From: Microbacterium sp.
GTDB taxonomy: Bacteria; Actinomycetota; Actinomycetes; Actinomycetales; Microbacteriaceae
Length of the DNA: 64,000 bases
NCBI GenBank assembly: GCA_003524435.1
Contig: DQHP01000040.1
Span: 51,503-115,502 of the forward strand
Direction: 5' to 3'
Part shown: positions 1-9,682 of the stretch, one piece after another
Layout of the letters: each line of letters begins with the position of its first letter
Position numbering within the stretch: position 1 is the stretch's first letter
Notes under the pieces: model-generated
What the model saw: only the letters and a program-made list of their open reading frames with translations
Database searches by the model: none
Told to the model about the DNA's origin: nothing
Made by a program: the position numbers and the translations under genes

Positions 1-620
1 CGCACGCGGCCCTGACCGCCGCAGGTGCCGCAGGGGTGCGGAATCGTGGTGCCATAGCCCTCACAGCTGCCACACGGCTGCTGCGTGACGACGTTTCCCA
101 ACAGGCTGCGCACCTGGCGCTGCACGTGGCCTGTACCATGACAAATATCGCAGGTCACTGGCGACGTGCCCGGCTGCGTGCATGAGCCTTGGCAGGTCTC
201 GCAGAGCACGGCAGTGTCGACCTCGATATCGCGGTGAGCCCCGAAGACGACGTCGCCGAGTTCGAGTGTGACGCGTACGAGCGCATCCTGCCCACGCTCA
301 CGGCGCGAACGAGGACGACCGCCGCGGCCGCCCCCCTGAGCGGCTCCGAAGAAGGTCTCGAAAATATCGCCGAAACCCCCGAAACCGCCAAAGTCGCCGC
401 CGCCGCTCGCCCCGTCGCCGCCGCCCATGTCATAGCGACGACGCGAGTCCGTGTCGCTGAGCACGTCGTAGGCATGCGTGACAAGCTTGAACTTCTCGGC
501 AGCATCCTCACCCGGGTTCACATCCGGGTGCAACTGCCGTGCGAGCTTTCGGTATGCCTTCTTGATCTCATCTGTCGTCGCATCCTGCGAGACTCCGAGA
601 ACCTCATAGTGGTCCGCCAC
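1..620 (-). CDS. dnaJ: Chaperone DnaJ, 3' end cut by window edge
   Basis: Hsp70 co-chaperone that stimulates DnaK ATPase and delivers unfolded clients. The first 206 residues are in the window. An N-terminal J domain carries HPD in [11 protein letters not shown], then a Gly/Phe-rich linker, then the start of the zinc domain with [24 protein letters not shown] and CGTCGGQG, so all four CxxC repeats are present. The GTG start at 620 gives the standard [10 protein letters not shown] opening. It lies 38 bp after hrcA, probably co-transcribed and under HrcA/CIRCE control. The C-terminal substrate-binding domain lies beyond the left edge. In frame to the edge and apparently intact. Confidence 0.95.
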   Translation of the reverse strand, partial: MADHYEVLGVSQDATTDEIKKAYRKLARQLHPDVNPGEDAAEKFKLVTHAYDVLSDTDSRRRYDMGGGDGASGGGDFGGFGGFGDIFETFFGAAQGGGRGGRPRSRRERGQDALVRVTLELGDVVFGAHRDIEVDTAVLCETCQGSCTQPGTSPVTCDICHGTGHVQRQVRSLLGNVVTQQPCGSCEGYGTTIPHPCGTCGGQGRV

Positions 621-658
621 AATCACCTTTCCCTGTGTGCGTGCGTGAGCGATCCGCC

Positions 659-1693
659 TTAGCGGCTCGCCTCATCTTCATCGAGCATCCGCGACAGATA
701 GCGGGCAACCGCCCGTGCTGCTGCAAGATTGCTCGGATAGTCCATACGTGTGGGCCCCATGACGCCGACGCGGGCCGTGCCTCCTGGAGCCATATAGTTA
801 CTCGCGACGATCGAAGCCTCGGGGAGGCCAAAGGGCTCGTTCTCCGCGCCAATACTTGCCGCCAGCCCCTGCTCGTCTGTCACCATCTCGCTCATGAGTC
901 GCAACAGCGTCACCTGCTCCTCGATTGCTTCGAGGAGAGGATGGATGCTACCGCGAAAGTCTTGTTCGCGCCTTGCAAGCGTCGCGGCTCCGGCCATAAC
1001 CAACCGCTCGTGGCGGAACTCGGCTAATTCTTCGCCGATGATGGCGCCGATAATCCGAACCGCCACATCTGTGCGCTGCTCGTCGACCCCGGTCGCCAGC
1101 AACTGCACCCGATCTGACGCTTCGCGCACAGACTGGCCCGTAAGCAGCGCAGACAATCGTGCACGCAGGACAGCGACTTCCCCGTCATCGAGGTCGATCG
1201 GGAGCCCGGCAATGCGCTGCGAAACTCCCCCCGCATCCGTCACCAGTACGACAAGAACGCGGTTAGGCGCGAGCGAGACAACTTCAATGTGTGTGAGATG
1301 CGCTCGTGCAAACGAGGGGTACTGTGCGAGCGCGACCTGTCCTGTCACCTGCGTCAGCACTCGTACAGTGCGCGCCATCAGATCATCGAGATCGGCCGGG
1401 TCGGCGAGGAAGGACTCGATGGCGGTGCGTTGTGGTGCTGACAACGGACGCAACTGCGCGAGGTGGTTGACGAAGACACGATAGCCCTTGTCAGTGGGCA
1501 CTCGACCAGACGAGGTGTGTGGCGCGACGATGAGTTCTTCGTCTTCGAGCTGCGCCATGTCGTTGCGAATCGTCGCCGCCGAGACACCGAACGAGTGTCG
1601 ATCGACGATGGACTTACTACCGACGGGCTCGTGCGATTCAACGTAGTCCTGCACGATGGCACGGAGTACCTCTAAGCCGCGTTCGCTGACCAC
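659..1693 (-). CDS. hrcA: Heat-inducible transcription repressor HrcA
   Basis: Repressor of class I heat-shock genes that binds CIRCE operators and needs GroEL to stay active. At 344 residues it is full length. The N-terminal winged helix (about residues 1-75) is followed by the family signature [12 protein letters not shown], then the GAF-like and dimerisation regions. The start is GTG at 1693, with AGGAGG six bases upstream on the minus strand. A CIRCE-like operator sits directly before the gene, so it should repress itself and the downstream dnaJ. Function is firm from family knowledge; autoregulation is inferred from the operator. Confidence 0.96.
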   Translation of the reverse strand: MVSERGLEVLRAIVQDYVESHEPVGSKSIVDRHSFGVSAATIRNDMAQLEDEELIVAPHTSSGRVPTDKGYRVFVNHLAQLRPLSAPQRTAIESFLADPADLDDLMARTVRVLTQVTGQVALAQYPSFARAHLTHIEVVSLAPNRVLVVLVTDAGGVSQRIAGLPIDLDDGEVAVLRARLSALLTGQSVREASDRVQLLATGVDEQRTDVAVRIIGAIIGEELAEFRHERLVMAGAATLARREQDFRGSIHPLLEAIEEQVTLLRLMSEMVTDEQGLAASIGAENEPFGLPEASIVASNYMAPGGTARVGVMGPTRMDYPSNLAAARAVARYLSRMLDEDEASR

Positions 1694-1710
1694 TTCGCAC
1701 CTCCTCTGCC

Positions 1711-1735
1711 TGGCACTCGAATACTCAGAGTGCCA
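1711..1735 (-). promoter_or_regulatory. CIRCE-like operator of hrcA-dnaJ
   Basis: The plus strand reads TGGCACTC, nine bases, GAGTGCCA. This is an 8-bp perfect inverted repeat matching the CIRCE consensus (GCACTC-N9-GAGTGC core). It lies 17 bp upstream of the hrcA start, where HrcA would block transcription of hrcA and dnaJ. Confidence 0.9.
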
Positions 1736-1738
1736 ATT

Positions 1739-2968
1739 CTAACCGTTGCGCTGGTCCGTGAGCTCGCGCACCACAGCATCGGCGAGCAGCCGTCCCTTCA
1801 GTGTGAGCCTAATCCGGCCTCGCAGTGCTGCCGCGGCATCGACGAGACCGTCTGCGATGAGTCCGGCAACGCGCGTGCGGTTCGCGGGTGGCAAGTCAGA
1901 AATAGCCAAGCCCTCGCTCAGCCGACTCTCCAGCAAGACGCGCTCCAAGAGGTGCGCCTCTGTATCGGGGCGCTCGGTTCCAGCGGCCGGTGATTCGGAT
2001 GCCGCGAGCCGCTGTGCGTACGCCGCGGGATGTTTGACATTCCACCACCGAAGACCGGCAATGTGGCTGTGAGCGCCGGGGCCGAAGCCCCACCAGTCAT
2101 TGCCGCGCCAGTAAGCGAGATTGTGTCGAGAGCGCTGCTCGTCGCTACGCGCCCAGTTACTCAACTCGTACCATTCGAAACCGGCTGCAGAGAGCCGTGC
2201 GTCTGCGAGTTCATACATGTCGGCCTGCAGATCATCGTCGGGCGCGGGGACCTCGCCGCGCCGAATCTGCCGAGCGAGCTTCGTGCCATCTTCGATGATC
2301 AGCGCGTAGGCGGAAATATGATCAGAATCCAGCGCGATCGCCGCATCCAAAGACGCTTCCCAATCAGCCAGCGACTCCCCCGGCGCCCCATAGATGACAT
2401 CGACGCTCACGTCGAGACCCGCAGCTTTCGCCGCATCGACCGCGGTCCGCACATTCTCCGGGCGATGCGTGCGATCCAGCGCCGCGAGCACATGAGGCAC
2501 GGCCGACTGCATTCCGATCGAGAGTCGAGTCACCCCGGCATCAGCCAGTCGCTGTGCAACTTCGGGCGTCACCGTATCGGGGTTCGCCTCGACGGTGACT
2601 TCGGCTCCATCGCTCAGCCCGAAGGCGTCGACCGCGACGCCCAGCATCCGTGCGAGATCACCGGCGGGCAGCAGGGTCGGCGTTCCTCCGCCAAAGAACA
2701 CGGTATCCATCGACCGGAGCGCACCCGCGCCCTCGAGCACTCGACGCGCGAGGGCGATCTCTGCCTCTAGTGTGTCTGCGTAATCCTCTTGTCGCGCACC
2801 GCGCAACTCGCTTGAGGTGTAGGTATTGAAGTCGCAATATCCGCAACGCACACGACAAAACGGGATGTGCAGATACGCCGAAAATGGTGCGTTCTGATCA
2901 ATCGGCAGGTCTTCGGGAAGACGACCGTCTGCCGGTGCAGGGTCACCGAGCGGCAAAGGACCCGCCAT
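1739..2968 (-). CDS. hemW: Radical SAM heme chaperone HemW
   Basis: Coproporphyrinogen-dehydrogenase-like radical SAM protein that binds heme and hands it to target enzymes; formerly called oxygen-independent coproporphyrinogen oxidase-like. The cluster motif is C38-x3-C42-x2-C45 in FCRVRCGYCDFNTY, and GGGTPTLL is the SAM-binding glycine motif. At 409 residues it is normal length. Its ATG overlaps the stop of the DUF1990 gene by one base (TGATG), and its end lies just before the CIRCE element. The HemW versus HemN call rests on the hrcA/dnaJ/lepA neighbourhood, where HemW is the usual occupant. Confidence 0.93.
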   Translation of the reverse strand: MAGPLPLGDPAPADGRLPEDLPIDQNAPFSAYLHIPFCRVRCGYCDFNTYTSSELRGARQEDYADTLEAEIALARRVLEGAGALRSMDTVFFGGGTPTLLPAGDLARMLGVAVDAFGLSDGAEVTVEANPDTVTPEVAQRLADAGVTRLSIGMQSAVPHVLAALDRTHRPENVRTAVDAAKAAGLDVSVDVIYGAPGESLADWEASLDAAIALDSDHISAYALIIEDGTKLARQIRRGEVPAPDDDLQADMYELADARLSAAGFEWYELSNWARSDEQRSRHNLAYWRGNDWWGFGPGAHSHIAGLRWWNVKHPAAYAQRLAASESPAAGTERPDTEAHLLERVLLESRLSEGLAISDLPPANRTRVAGLIADGLVDAAAALRGRIRLTLKGRLLADAVVRELTDQRNG

Positions 2969-3621
2969 CAGAGCGGTGTCGCATAGAGCGGAGAGATCGC
3001 GCGGAGATAGCGCGCGAACAGCTCTTTGCGGCGGCGCTTCATCAGGCCGGGGATGATCTTGTAGAAGAAACTGACCGGAGCGTCGAACGCACGCACCGTG
3101 AACCAGACTTCATCGCTGTCTTCACGCCAGTCGATCTCGAACAGCTCTTCACCACTGACAACCGAGCCACCCACAGTGCCCAGCACGAATCCGACTCGAC
3201 GCGCTTCCTCAGTCACAGAAATCACGCGTAGTTCCGCATCGGCACGCATACCGGCAACGCGTCCGCGAAGCCGCAGCGTCATCCCTGGCCCGACAAACGG
3301 CGTACCTTCGGCGTCATAGCGCTGTTCGACTTCACGCTTACTCGGCGAGACGGGGTTTCCTTCGGCGTCGAAGCTGACACCGGCATATGCCGGCCCTGCG
3401 GCAGGGCGAACATCCTCGATAGTCAGCCCCGCAGCACGTTGCGCCGTCCAGGACAGTAACTCATCGCTTGACGTTCGAAAGCGGTCTTCACCGCTGCCGA
3501 GCCGCCAAGAATTCTCCGCCGGTGCGCTCCGCTCAGGCGGATACTGCATCAGGTCGGGGGCATGGGTAGCACCTACGGCGGCATAATCCACCGTTTCGTC
3601 TCGGAATGTTCCGCGCCGCAT
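2968..3621 (-). CDS. DUF1990 family protein
   Basis: Conserved actinobacterial protein of unknown activity. The sequence fits DUF1990: an early tyrosine-rich start (DYAAVGATHA), GPGMTLRLRG in the middle and SGEELFEIDWREDSDEVWF near the end, with a basic C-terminus. No signal peptide or transmembrane segment is visible, although some relatives are described as START/SRPBCC-like folds. The frame is open up to 3684, inside lepA; ATG 3621, 11 bp after the lepA stop, is the likelier start, with ATG 3657 as the alternative. It lies between lepA and hemW in one minus-strand run. Its function is not known to me. Confidence 0.85.
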   Translation of the reverse strand: MRRGTFRDETVDYAAVGATHAPDLMQYPPERSAPAENSWRLGSGEDRFRTSSDELLSWTAQRAAGLTIEDVRPAAGPAYAGVSFDAEGNPVSPSKREVEQRYDAEGTPFVGPGMTLRLRGRVAGMRADAELRVISVTEEARRVGFVLGTVGGSVVSGEELFEIDWREDSDEVWFTVRAFDAPVSFFYKIIPGLMKRRRKELFARYLRAISPLYATPL

Positions 3622-3631
3622 AAAATCCAGA

Positions 3632-5482
3632 CTACTTCTTGTCTTTGCCTTCGACATCCCCCGACAGCGCAGCAATGAACGCATCTTGGGGCACCTCGAC
3701 CCGACCGACCATCTTCATACGCTTCTTGCCCTCCTTCTGCTTCTCAAGGAGTTTGCGCTTTCGGCTGATGTCACCGCCGTAGCATTTGGCAAGCACATCC
3801 TTGCGCAGTGCGCGGATCGTCTCACGCGCAATGATGCGTGCGCCGATCGCGGCTTGAATGGGCACTTCAAAGTTCTGACGAGGAATAAGTTTGCGCAGAC
3901 GCTCGGCCATCAGTGTGCCGTAGGCGTATGCCTTCTCGCGGTGCACGATCGCACTGAACGCATCAACCTTGTCGCCCTGGAGCAGGATGTCGACCTTGAC
4001 CAGGTCTGCTTCTTGCTGGCCGGAGGGTTCATAGTCGAGACTCGCGTAGCCCTGCGTTTTGGACTTCAACTGGTCAAAGAAGTCGAACACAATCTCGCCG
4101 AGCGGCATGTTGTAGCGCAGTTCGACGCGCTCTTCAGAGAAGTACTCCATGCCCAGCAGCGTTCCACGACGTGTCTGACACAATTCCATGACCGTACCGA
4201 CGTAGTCCTTCGGCAGCAAAATCGCGGTCTTGACCATCGGTTCTGACACCGTGGCGACTCGTCCGTCCGGGTACTCACTCGGGTTCGTGACAATCACGGT
4301 CTCCCCAGTATCAGTGAGCACCTCGTAGATCACGCTGGGCGCGGTGGTGATGAGATCGAGGTCGAACTCACGCGTCAGACGCTCAGTGATGATCTCGAGG
4401 TGCAGCAGGCCGAGGAATCCACAACGGAAACCGAAGCCGAGCGCCACCGAGGTCTCTGGTTCGTACACCAGCGACGCATCCGACAGTTTGAGTTTGTCGA
4501 GCGCCTCACGCAGATCGCCGTAGTCGCTGCCGTCAATCGGATAGAGCCCGGAGTAGACCATGGGCTTCGGCTCGGTGTATCCAGGCAATGCCTCGGTCGC
4601 ACCGTAACGGCTGGTCGTGACGGTGTCACCGACCTTGGACTGGCGTACGTCTTTCACGCCGGTGATGAGATAACCAACCTCACCGACCCCGAGTCCCTGG
4701 GACGGGATCGGCTCTGGGCTGGAGACGCCGATCTCGAGAAGTTCGTGGTTCGCGTGCGTCGACATCATCTGGATGCGCTCACGCGGCGTGAGCTTTCCAT
4801 CGATCATGCGCACATACGTGACGACCCCGCGGTAGGAGTCGTACACCGAGTCGAAGATCATGGCCCGTGCCGGAGCCTCGGGGTCGCCCTGCGGTGCGGG
4901 AATCCCGCGGACAAGACGATCGAGCAGATCTTCCACTCCGACGCCGGTCTTACCCGATACCCGAAGCACATCTTCCGGCTTTCCGCCGATGAGATCGGCG
5001 AGTTCCTTCGCGAAGCGGTCAGGATCAGCCGCGGGCAGATCGATCTTGTTCAGCACCGGAATGATGTGGAGATCATTCTCCAGCGCGAGGTAGAGGTTAG
5101 CGAGAGTCTGCGCCTCAATTCCCTGCGCGGCATCCACGAGCAAAATTGCGCCCTCGCAGGCCGCCAACGACCGCGACACTTCGTAAGTGAAGTCAACGTG
5201 GCCCGGGGTATCGATCATGTTGAGCGCGACGGTCTCGCCGTCGACTTCCCACGGCATGCGCACCGCCTGGCTCTTGATGGTGATGCCGCGCTCACGCTCA
5301 ATGTCCATGCGGTCCAGGTACTGGGCGCGCATGTCACGGTCTGACACGGCGCCAGTGATTTGCAGCATGCGGTCAGCAAGAGTCGACTTGCCGTGATCGA
5401 TGTGGGCAATGATGCAGAAATTTCGGATCTGCGAAGCCGGGGTCGCGGCAGGCGACAGCGGAGTGAGAGCGCGTGGTGACAT
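3632..5482 (-). CDS. lepA: Elongation factor 4 (LepA)
   Basis: Ribosomal GTPase that back-translocates or remodels stalled ribosomes. It is full length at 616 residues. The GTPase domain shows [26 protein letters not shown] and [10 protein letters not shown]. Translation-factor domains II-V follow, and the LepA-specific C-terminal domain ends in a Lys-rich stretch ([20 protein letters not shown]). The ATG start at 5482 fits a short N-terminal extension before [15 protein letters not shown]. It is first in the minus-strand run lepA-DUF1990-hemW-hrcA-dnaJ. No internal oddity was seen. Confidence 0.98.
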   Translation of the reverse strand: MSPRALTPLSPAATPASQIRNFCIIAHIDHGKSTLADRMLQITGAVSDRDMRAQYLDRMDIERERGITIKSQAVRMPWEVDGETVALNMIDTPGHVDFTYEVSRSLAACEGAILLVDAAQGIEAQTLANLYLALENDLHIIPVLNKIDLPAADPDRFAKELADLIGGKPEDVLRVSGKTGVGVEDLLDRLVRGIPAPQGDPEAPARAMIFDSVYDSYRGVVTYVRMIDGKLTPRERIQMMSTHANHELLEIGVSSPEPIPSQGLGVGEVGYLITGVKDVRQSKVGDTVTTSRYGATEALPGYTEPKPMVYSGLYPIDGSDYGDLREALDKLKLSDASLVYEPETSVALGFGFRCGFLGLLHLEIITERLTREFDLDLITTAPSVIYEVLTDTGETVIVTNPSEYPDGRVATVSEPMVKTAILLPKDYVGTVMELCQTRRGTLLGMEYFSEERVELRYNMPLGEIVFDFFDQLKSKTQGYASLDYEPSGQQEADLVKVDILLQGDKVDAFSAIVHREKAYAYGTLMAERLRKLIPRQNFEVPIQAAIGARIIARETIRALRKDVLAKCYGGDISRKRKLLEKQKEGKKRMKMVGRVEVPQDAFIAALSGDVEGKDKK

Positions 5483-5720
5483 GTCCAGATGAGTCTACGG
5501 TGAGTCACGCCTAATCCCCGATTCGACGTGACCAGTGATACTCTCCCAAGGTTGCCCCGGTTCTTCAGATGACACTGAGTGCCACCTGCGATATGACTTA
5601 GTGACCTACCTTTTCGCTGCGCTTTATCGCACAAACAAACGGATGATGCTTGACTGTCATCCCGACCCAGCGTTGCGTCGGAAGATCCCGAGCGCGTCTG
5701 AAACGAAGAAAGACGAAACC

Positions 5721-6704
5721 TTGATCAAGTACCTCCTCCGCCGTACCCTCGGCTGGTTGTTGATGATCGTGGTCGCGACCAATATCACGTACTTTCTTGC
5801 CTGGGGGTTCCTGAACCCCCGCAATAATTACGTCGGCCGGCGTCCCCCGCTCAGCGAAGAGCAGATCAACCAACTTCTCGAGCCGCGCAACCTCAGCGAC
5901 ACCGTCCCGATCTGGGAAAGGTGGTGGAACTGGATCACCGACATTGTCTTGCACTGGAACTGGGGCGTCAGCCCCACTGGCGGTTCCGTCAACGAGCAGG
6001 TCGCCTTCAGAATGTGGGTCAGCGCGGAGCTCGTCCTCGGTGCGACGATCATCATGACCGTGATTGGTATCGCGCTCGGCGTGTACACGGCGTCTCGCCA
6101 GTACAAGCTCGCTGACCGAATCGGTCAGGCGACCTCGATCATCACGATGAACATCAACATCATCGTCGCAGCCCTCGGCATCGTTCTGCTCGCTATCGCG
6201 TTCAACGATCTCGTCGGCACGCGCGTCTTTTACGTCACTGGCTCCGCGAGTAAGGGCGTTGAAGGCTTCTTCCCAGTGCTGATAGACAAATTGCAACACA
6301 TCACGTTGCCCACGATTGGCCTCGTGATCACCGGTTACGCTGGCACCCACTTCTTGCAGCGCTCGCTGTTGCTGGACAACATCAATGCTGATTACGTCCG
6401 CACGGCCCGAGCTAAGGGACTCACGAAGCCGCAGGCCATCCGCAAGCACGCGCTGCGCACCTCGCTGATTCCGGTCGCTACGCAGGTAGCGTTCAGTATC
6501 CCCACCGTGTTCACCGGGGCGATCCTCACCGAAATGATCTTCGCCTGGAACGGAATGGGCCGATATTTCATCGAGACGATCTCGAAGAGTGACATCCACG
6601 GTGTGGTCGCCACCGCGGCCTTCGCCGGCCTGCTGACAGCGCTCGGAGCAATCCTTTCCGACATTGTGGTCGTCGTTCTTGACCCGCGAGTGAGGGTGAG
6701 CTGA
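5721..6704 (+). CDS. Peptide-type ABC transporter permease, DppB family
   Basis: Inner-membrane permease of a peptide/nickel-type ABC importer. About six transmembrane segments are readable, beginning at LIKYLLRRTLGWLLMIVVA. The EAA-like loop is near AKGLTKPQAIRKHALRTSL, where the ATPase docks. The frame is open upstream to 5535, but the family N-terminus fits TTG 5721, giving 327 residues. A large periplasmic loop (about residues 30-95) is typical of DppB proteins. It is the first gene of a four-gene importer operon. The substrate is unknown; oligopeptides or a sugar conjugate are both possible for this family. Confidence 0.9.
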   Translation: MIKYLLRRTLGWLLMIVVATNITYFLAWGFLNPRNNYVGRRPPLSEEQINQLLEPRNLSDTVPIWERWWNWITDIVLHWNWGVSPTGGSVNEQVAFRMWVSAELVLGATIIMTVIGIALGVYTASRQYKLADRIGQATSIITMNINIIVAALGIVLLAIAFNDLVGTRVFYVTGSASKGVEGFFPVLIDKLQHITLPTIGLVITGYAGTHFLQRSLLLDNINADYVRTARAKGLTKPQAIRKHALRTSLIPVATQVAFSIPTVFTGAILTEMIFAWNGMGRYFIETISKSDIHGVVATAAFAGLLTALGAILSDIVVVVLDPRVRVS

Positions 6705-6706
6705 TC

Positions 6707-7609
6707 ATGACTACCGCACCAACTGAGAGCACACTCATCGACAACAGCAAGCCGTTGTCGAAGTGGACGCTGTACACCCGTCGATTCATGCGCAACAAGC
6801 CCGCTGTCGGCGGAATTGTCATCTTCATCCTGCTCGTGCTGTTCGCGATTATCGCTCCACTCATCGCAAAGTACGACCATATCGAGCTGGACTTCCTCAA
6901 CCTCGGAACGGGGCCCTCCGGCGAACACTGGTTCGGAACGACCTCTGCGGGAAACGACACCTTCGCGCAGGTCGCGATCGGTCTGCAGCGATCTCTCATG
7001 ATCGCCATCAGCGTCTCGCTCGGCACGACCGTGCTCTCTGCGGTCATCGGCACCGCCGCCGCCTACTTTGGTGGTCGCACAGAGAAGATCACACTCGTGG
7101 TCATCCACTTCATGATGGTGATTCCGAGCTTCCTCATCCTCTCGCTGCTCTCGAACCGCTCCGGCGGTGACTGGCGCGTGATCGCATTGATCATGATCTT
7201 CGTCACCGGCTGGTACTTCCCCGCCCGCGTGGTGTGGACGACCGCGCTCTCTTTACGTGAGCGCGAGTATGTGCACGCCGCACGGTATATGGGCGTGGGT
7301 GGTTTCCGCATCGTGTTGCGCCACCTGATCCCCAACATCGGTTCCCTCCTCGTGATCAACTTCACGCTCGGCATCGTCGGTGCGGTCATGGCTGAAACTG
7401 GCCTGTCGTTCATCGGCTTCGGTGTGAAGATCCCTGATGTATCGCTCGGCTCCTTGATCGGATCCGGAGCGAACACCATCACGAGCGCCCCGTGGCTGTT
7501 CTATTTCCCGGCGGGGGCTTTGACCCTGCTCACCGTGTCTATGGCACTTGTGGCTGACGGGTTGCGCGACGCACTTGATCCCACTTCGGCGGCAGGAGGA
7601 CGCGCATGA
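6707..7609 (+). CDS. Peptide-type ABC transporter permease, DppC family
   Basis: Second permease of the importer, 300 residues. The N-terminus has the DppC feature of a cytoplasmic lead-in (LYTRRFMRNKPAVGG) before the first membrane helix. The coupling loop is near YVHAARYMGVGGFRIVLRHL. The ATG lies two bases after the DppB stop and the gene end overlaps the ATPase start by four bases (ATGA), so translation is coupled throughout. It forms the membrane channel together with the DppB-like protein. No defect seen. Confidence 0.93.
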   Translation: MTTAPTESTLIDNSKPLSKWTLYTRRFMRNKPAVGGIVIFILLVLFAIIAPLIAKYDHIELDFLNLGTGPSGEHWFGTTSAGNDTFAQVAIGLQRSLMIAISVSLGTTVLSAVIGTAAAYFGGRTEKITLVVIHFMMVIPSFLILSLLSNRSGGDWRVIALIMIFVTGWYFPARVVWTTALSLREREYVHAARYMGVGGFRIVLRHLIPNIGSLLVINFTLGIVGAVMAETGLSFIGFGVKIPDVSLGSLIGSGANTITSAPWLFYFPAGALTLLTVSMALVADGLRDALDPTSAAGGRA

Positions 7610-9534
7610 GCGCCATTATCTCGGTACGCGATCTCACGGTCAGCTTTGCCTCGGAGGCAGGGCGGGTGGATGCCGTTCGCGGCGTCTCATTCGACCTCGA
7701 AGCAGGAAAGACTCTCGGCATCGTCGGTGAGTCCGGATCCGGCAAGTCGGTCACCTCACTCGCCATCATGGGCCTGCTCGATGAGAACGCGAAAGTCACC
7801 GGCTCGATCATTTATGACGGCCAGGAACTGCTCGGCAAGTCCGATAAGCAGATGTCCGTCATCCGCGGCAACGGCCTCGCGATGATCTTCCAGGATCCGC
7901 TCACCTCGCTCACCCCTGTGTTCACCGTTGGCGACCAGCTGATCGAAGCTCTCACTGCGCACCGTGGACTGTCCAAGAAGCAAGCGTGGGACCGGTCTGT
8001 TGAGCTGCTTCAGCTCGTCGGTATTCCTGAACCAGAGAAGCGTATGAAGGGCTTCCCGCATGAGTTCTCCGGCGGTATGCGTCAGCGTGTGGTCATCGCT
8101 ATTGCGATGGCGAACAATCCGAAGCTCATCATTGCGGACGAGCCGACGACGGCCCTTGATGTCACGATCCAGGCACAGATTCTCGATCTGATCGAGAAAG
8201 CACAGGCCGAAACCGGTGCCGCAACGATCATGATCACCCACGACATGGGTGTTGTGGCTCGTATGGCTGACGACGTCATGGTGATGTACGCGGGCAAGCC
8301 AATCGAGCACGCCCCAGTTGGTGAGCTCTTCCACCACACGCGCATGCCCTACTCAATCGGTCTACTCGGTGCGATTCCGCGGGTCGACAAGTCGGAGAAG
8401 GAGCCTTTGGTTCCGATCAAGGGCAACCCACCGCTGCTGATCAACCTCCCTGACGCGTGTCCTTTCGCTGACCGCTGCCCGATCGCCATCGACGCGTGCC
8501 TCACCCGAGAGCCTGAGCTTGTACCGGTGCAGACCGGTACGGGAATCGAGCATCAGGTCGCCTGCATCCGCGCCGACGAAATCACAGACGACGGGATGCT
8601 CGGTGGCCTGCCTGTCTACCCAGTGCCGAAGATTCCCGAGAGCGAACTGACGCGCATGCCGCGCGAAGAACGCCCGATCACGCTTGACGTGCAGAACCTG
8701 AACAAGACCTTCCCCTTGGTCAAGGGCGCGTTCCTCAAGCGCAAGGTCGGTGAAGTCCACGCGGTCAAGAACGTCAGCTTCGACGTTCGCGAGGGCGAGA
8801 CGATGGCCATCGTTGGTGAGTCTGGCTCTGGCAAGACGACAACACTGCTGCAGATCATGGACCTGGTGAAACAGCAGGACGGCGACATCATCATCAACGG
8901 CACGAGTGTCGGTGACATCACCAGCCGATCCATCGAGAAGCAGGTACGCCGCGACATTCAGATCGTCTTCCAGGATCCCATGGGCGCCCTCGATCCTCGT
9001 ATGACGGTTTCCGACGTGATCGCCGAGCCGTTGCGCGCGATCGGAACGCCGAAGGATGCGGTACACCGCCGCGTCAAGGAACTGATGGATCTCGTCGGCC
9101 TCAACCCGGTGCACATCGACAGGTTCCCCGGCGCGTTCTCCGGCGGCCAGCGGCAGCGCATCGGCATCGCACGCGCGCTGTCGACGAACCCCAAGATCAT
9201 CGTGCTCGATGAGCCAGTCTCGGCACTCGACGTGTCGATTCAGGCCGGCGTCATCAACCTGCTCGATGAACTGAAGGTCAAGCTTGGTCTTTCGTACCTG
9301 TTCGTTGCACACGACCTTTCGGTCATTCGACACATCGCTGATCGCGTCGCCGTGATGTATCTCGGTGACTTCGTCGAGCACGGCGATGTCGATGAGATCT
9401 TCGAGAACCCTCAGCATCCCTATACGAAGGCGCTGCTGTCGGCGATTCCTGTGCCCGATCCAGACATCGAGCGCACGCGTGAACGTCTCATCTTCAATCC
9501 GGACACCATGCAGGCAGAGCCAGTCGCACGGTGA
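7606..9534 (+). CDS. ABC transporter double ATP-binding protein (DppD-DppF fusion type)
   Basis: A single 642-residue chain carrying both nucleotide-binding domains of the importer. Domain 1 (about 1-270): Walker A GESGSGKSVT, signature FSGGMRQRV, Walker B LIIADEP, then the peptide-family Cys cluster CPFADRCPIAIDACL. Domain 2 (about 360-630): GESGSGKTTT, FSGGQRQRI, IIVLDEP, then HPYTKALLSAIP. The Cys-rich stretch between the halves is usual for oligopeptide ATPases and can hold an iron-sulfur cluster in some members. The fused form is common in actinobacteria. Overlaps the DppC-like gene by four bases. Confidence 0.95.
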   Translation: MSAIISVRDLTVSFASEAGRVDAVRGVSFDLEAGKTLGIVGESGSGKSVTSLAIMGLLDENAKVTGSIIYDGQELLGKSDKQMSVIRGNGLAMIFQDPLTSLTPVFTVGDQLIEALTAHRGLSKKQAWDRSVELLQLVGIPEPEKRMKGFPHEFSGGMRQRVVIAIAMANNPKLIIADEPTTALDVTIQAQILDLIEKAQAETGAATIMITHDMGVVARMADDVMVMYAGKPIEHAPVGELFHHTRMPYSIGLLGAIPRVDKSEKEPLVPIKGNPPLLINLPDACPFADRCPIAIDACLTREPELVPVQTGTGIEHQVACIRADEITDDGMLGGLPVYPVPKIPESELTRMPREERPITLDVQNLNKTFPLVKGAFLKRKVGEVHAVKNVSFDVREGETMAIVGESGSGKTTTLLQIMDLVKQQDGDIIINGTSVGDITSRSIEKQVRRDIQIVFQDPMGALDPRMTVSDVIAEPLRAIGTPKDAVHRRVKELMDLVGLNPVHIDRFPGAFSGGQRQRIGIARALSTNPKIIVLDEPVSALDVSIQAGVINLLDELKVKLGLSYLFVAHDLSVIRHIADRVAVMYLGDFVEHGDVDEIFENPQHPYTKALLSAIPVPDPDIERTRERLIFNPDTMQAEPVAR

Positions 9535-9548
9535 CCCGATAACCAACC

Positions 9549-9580
9549 GGTAACGATCGGTTACTGTCCGATAACAGTTA
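9549..9580 (+). promoter_or_regulatory. Overlapping inverted repeats before the receptor gene
   Basis: In the 148-bp gap between the ATPase and receptor genes, GTAAC-N5-GTTAC (9550-9564) overlaps ACTGT-N6-ACAGT (9563-9578). The longer near-palindrome is GTTACTGT-N6-ACAGTTAC with two mismatches. It could be an operator for an independent receptor promoter, or an mRNA-stability hairpin that separates permease and receptor expression levels. No T-run follows, so a terminator is less likely. The regulator is unknown. Confidence 0.4.
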
Positions 9581-9682
9581 CGCGCCATTCACTGTTGTCC
9601 CGTGTATTCCGTCGCTGTGAGAACTATTCTTCCCCTTATGACACGCCTACTGGCGAACACGCCGAAAGGCGAAAGGAGCACC

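Noticed and set aside
5598..6599. 333-codon minus-strand frame under the DppB permease
   Set aside because: No motifs; charged, repetitive composition typical of the reverse of a hydrophobic membrane gene.
8362..9588. Long open minus-strand frame under the ABC ATPase
   Set aside because: Antisense to intact Walker and signature motifs; composition is a mirror of the coding strand.
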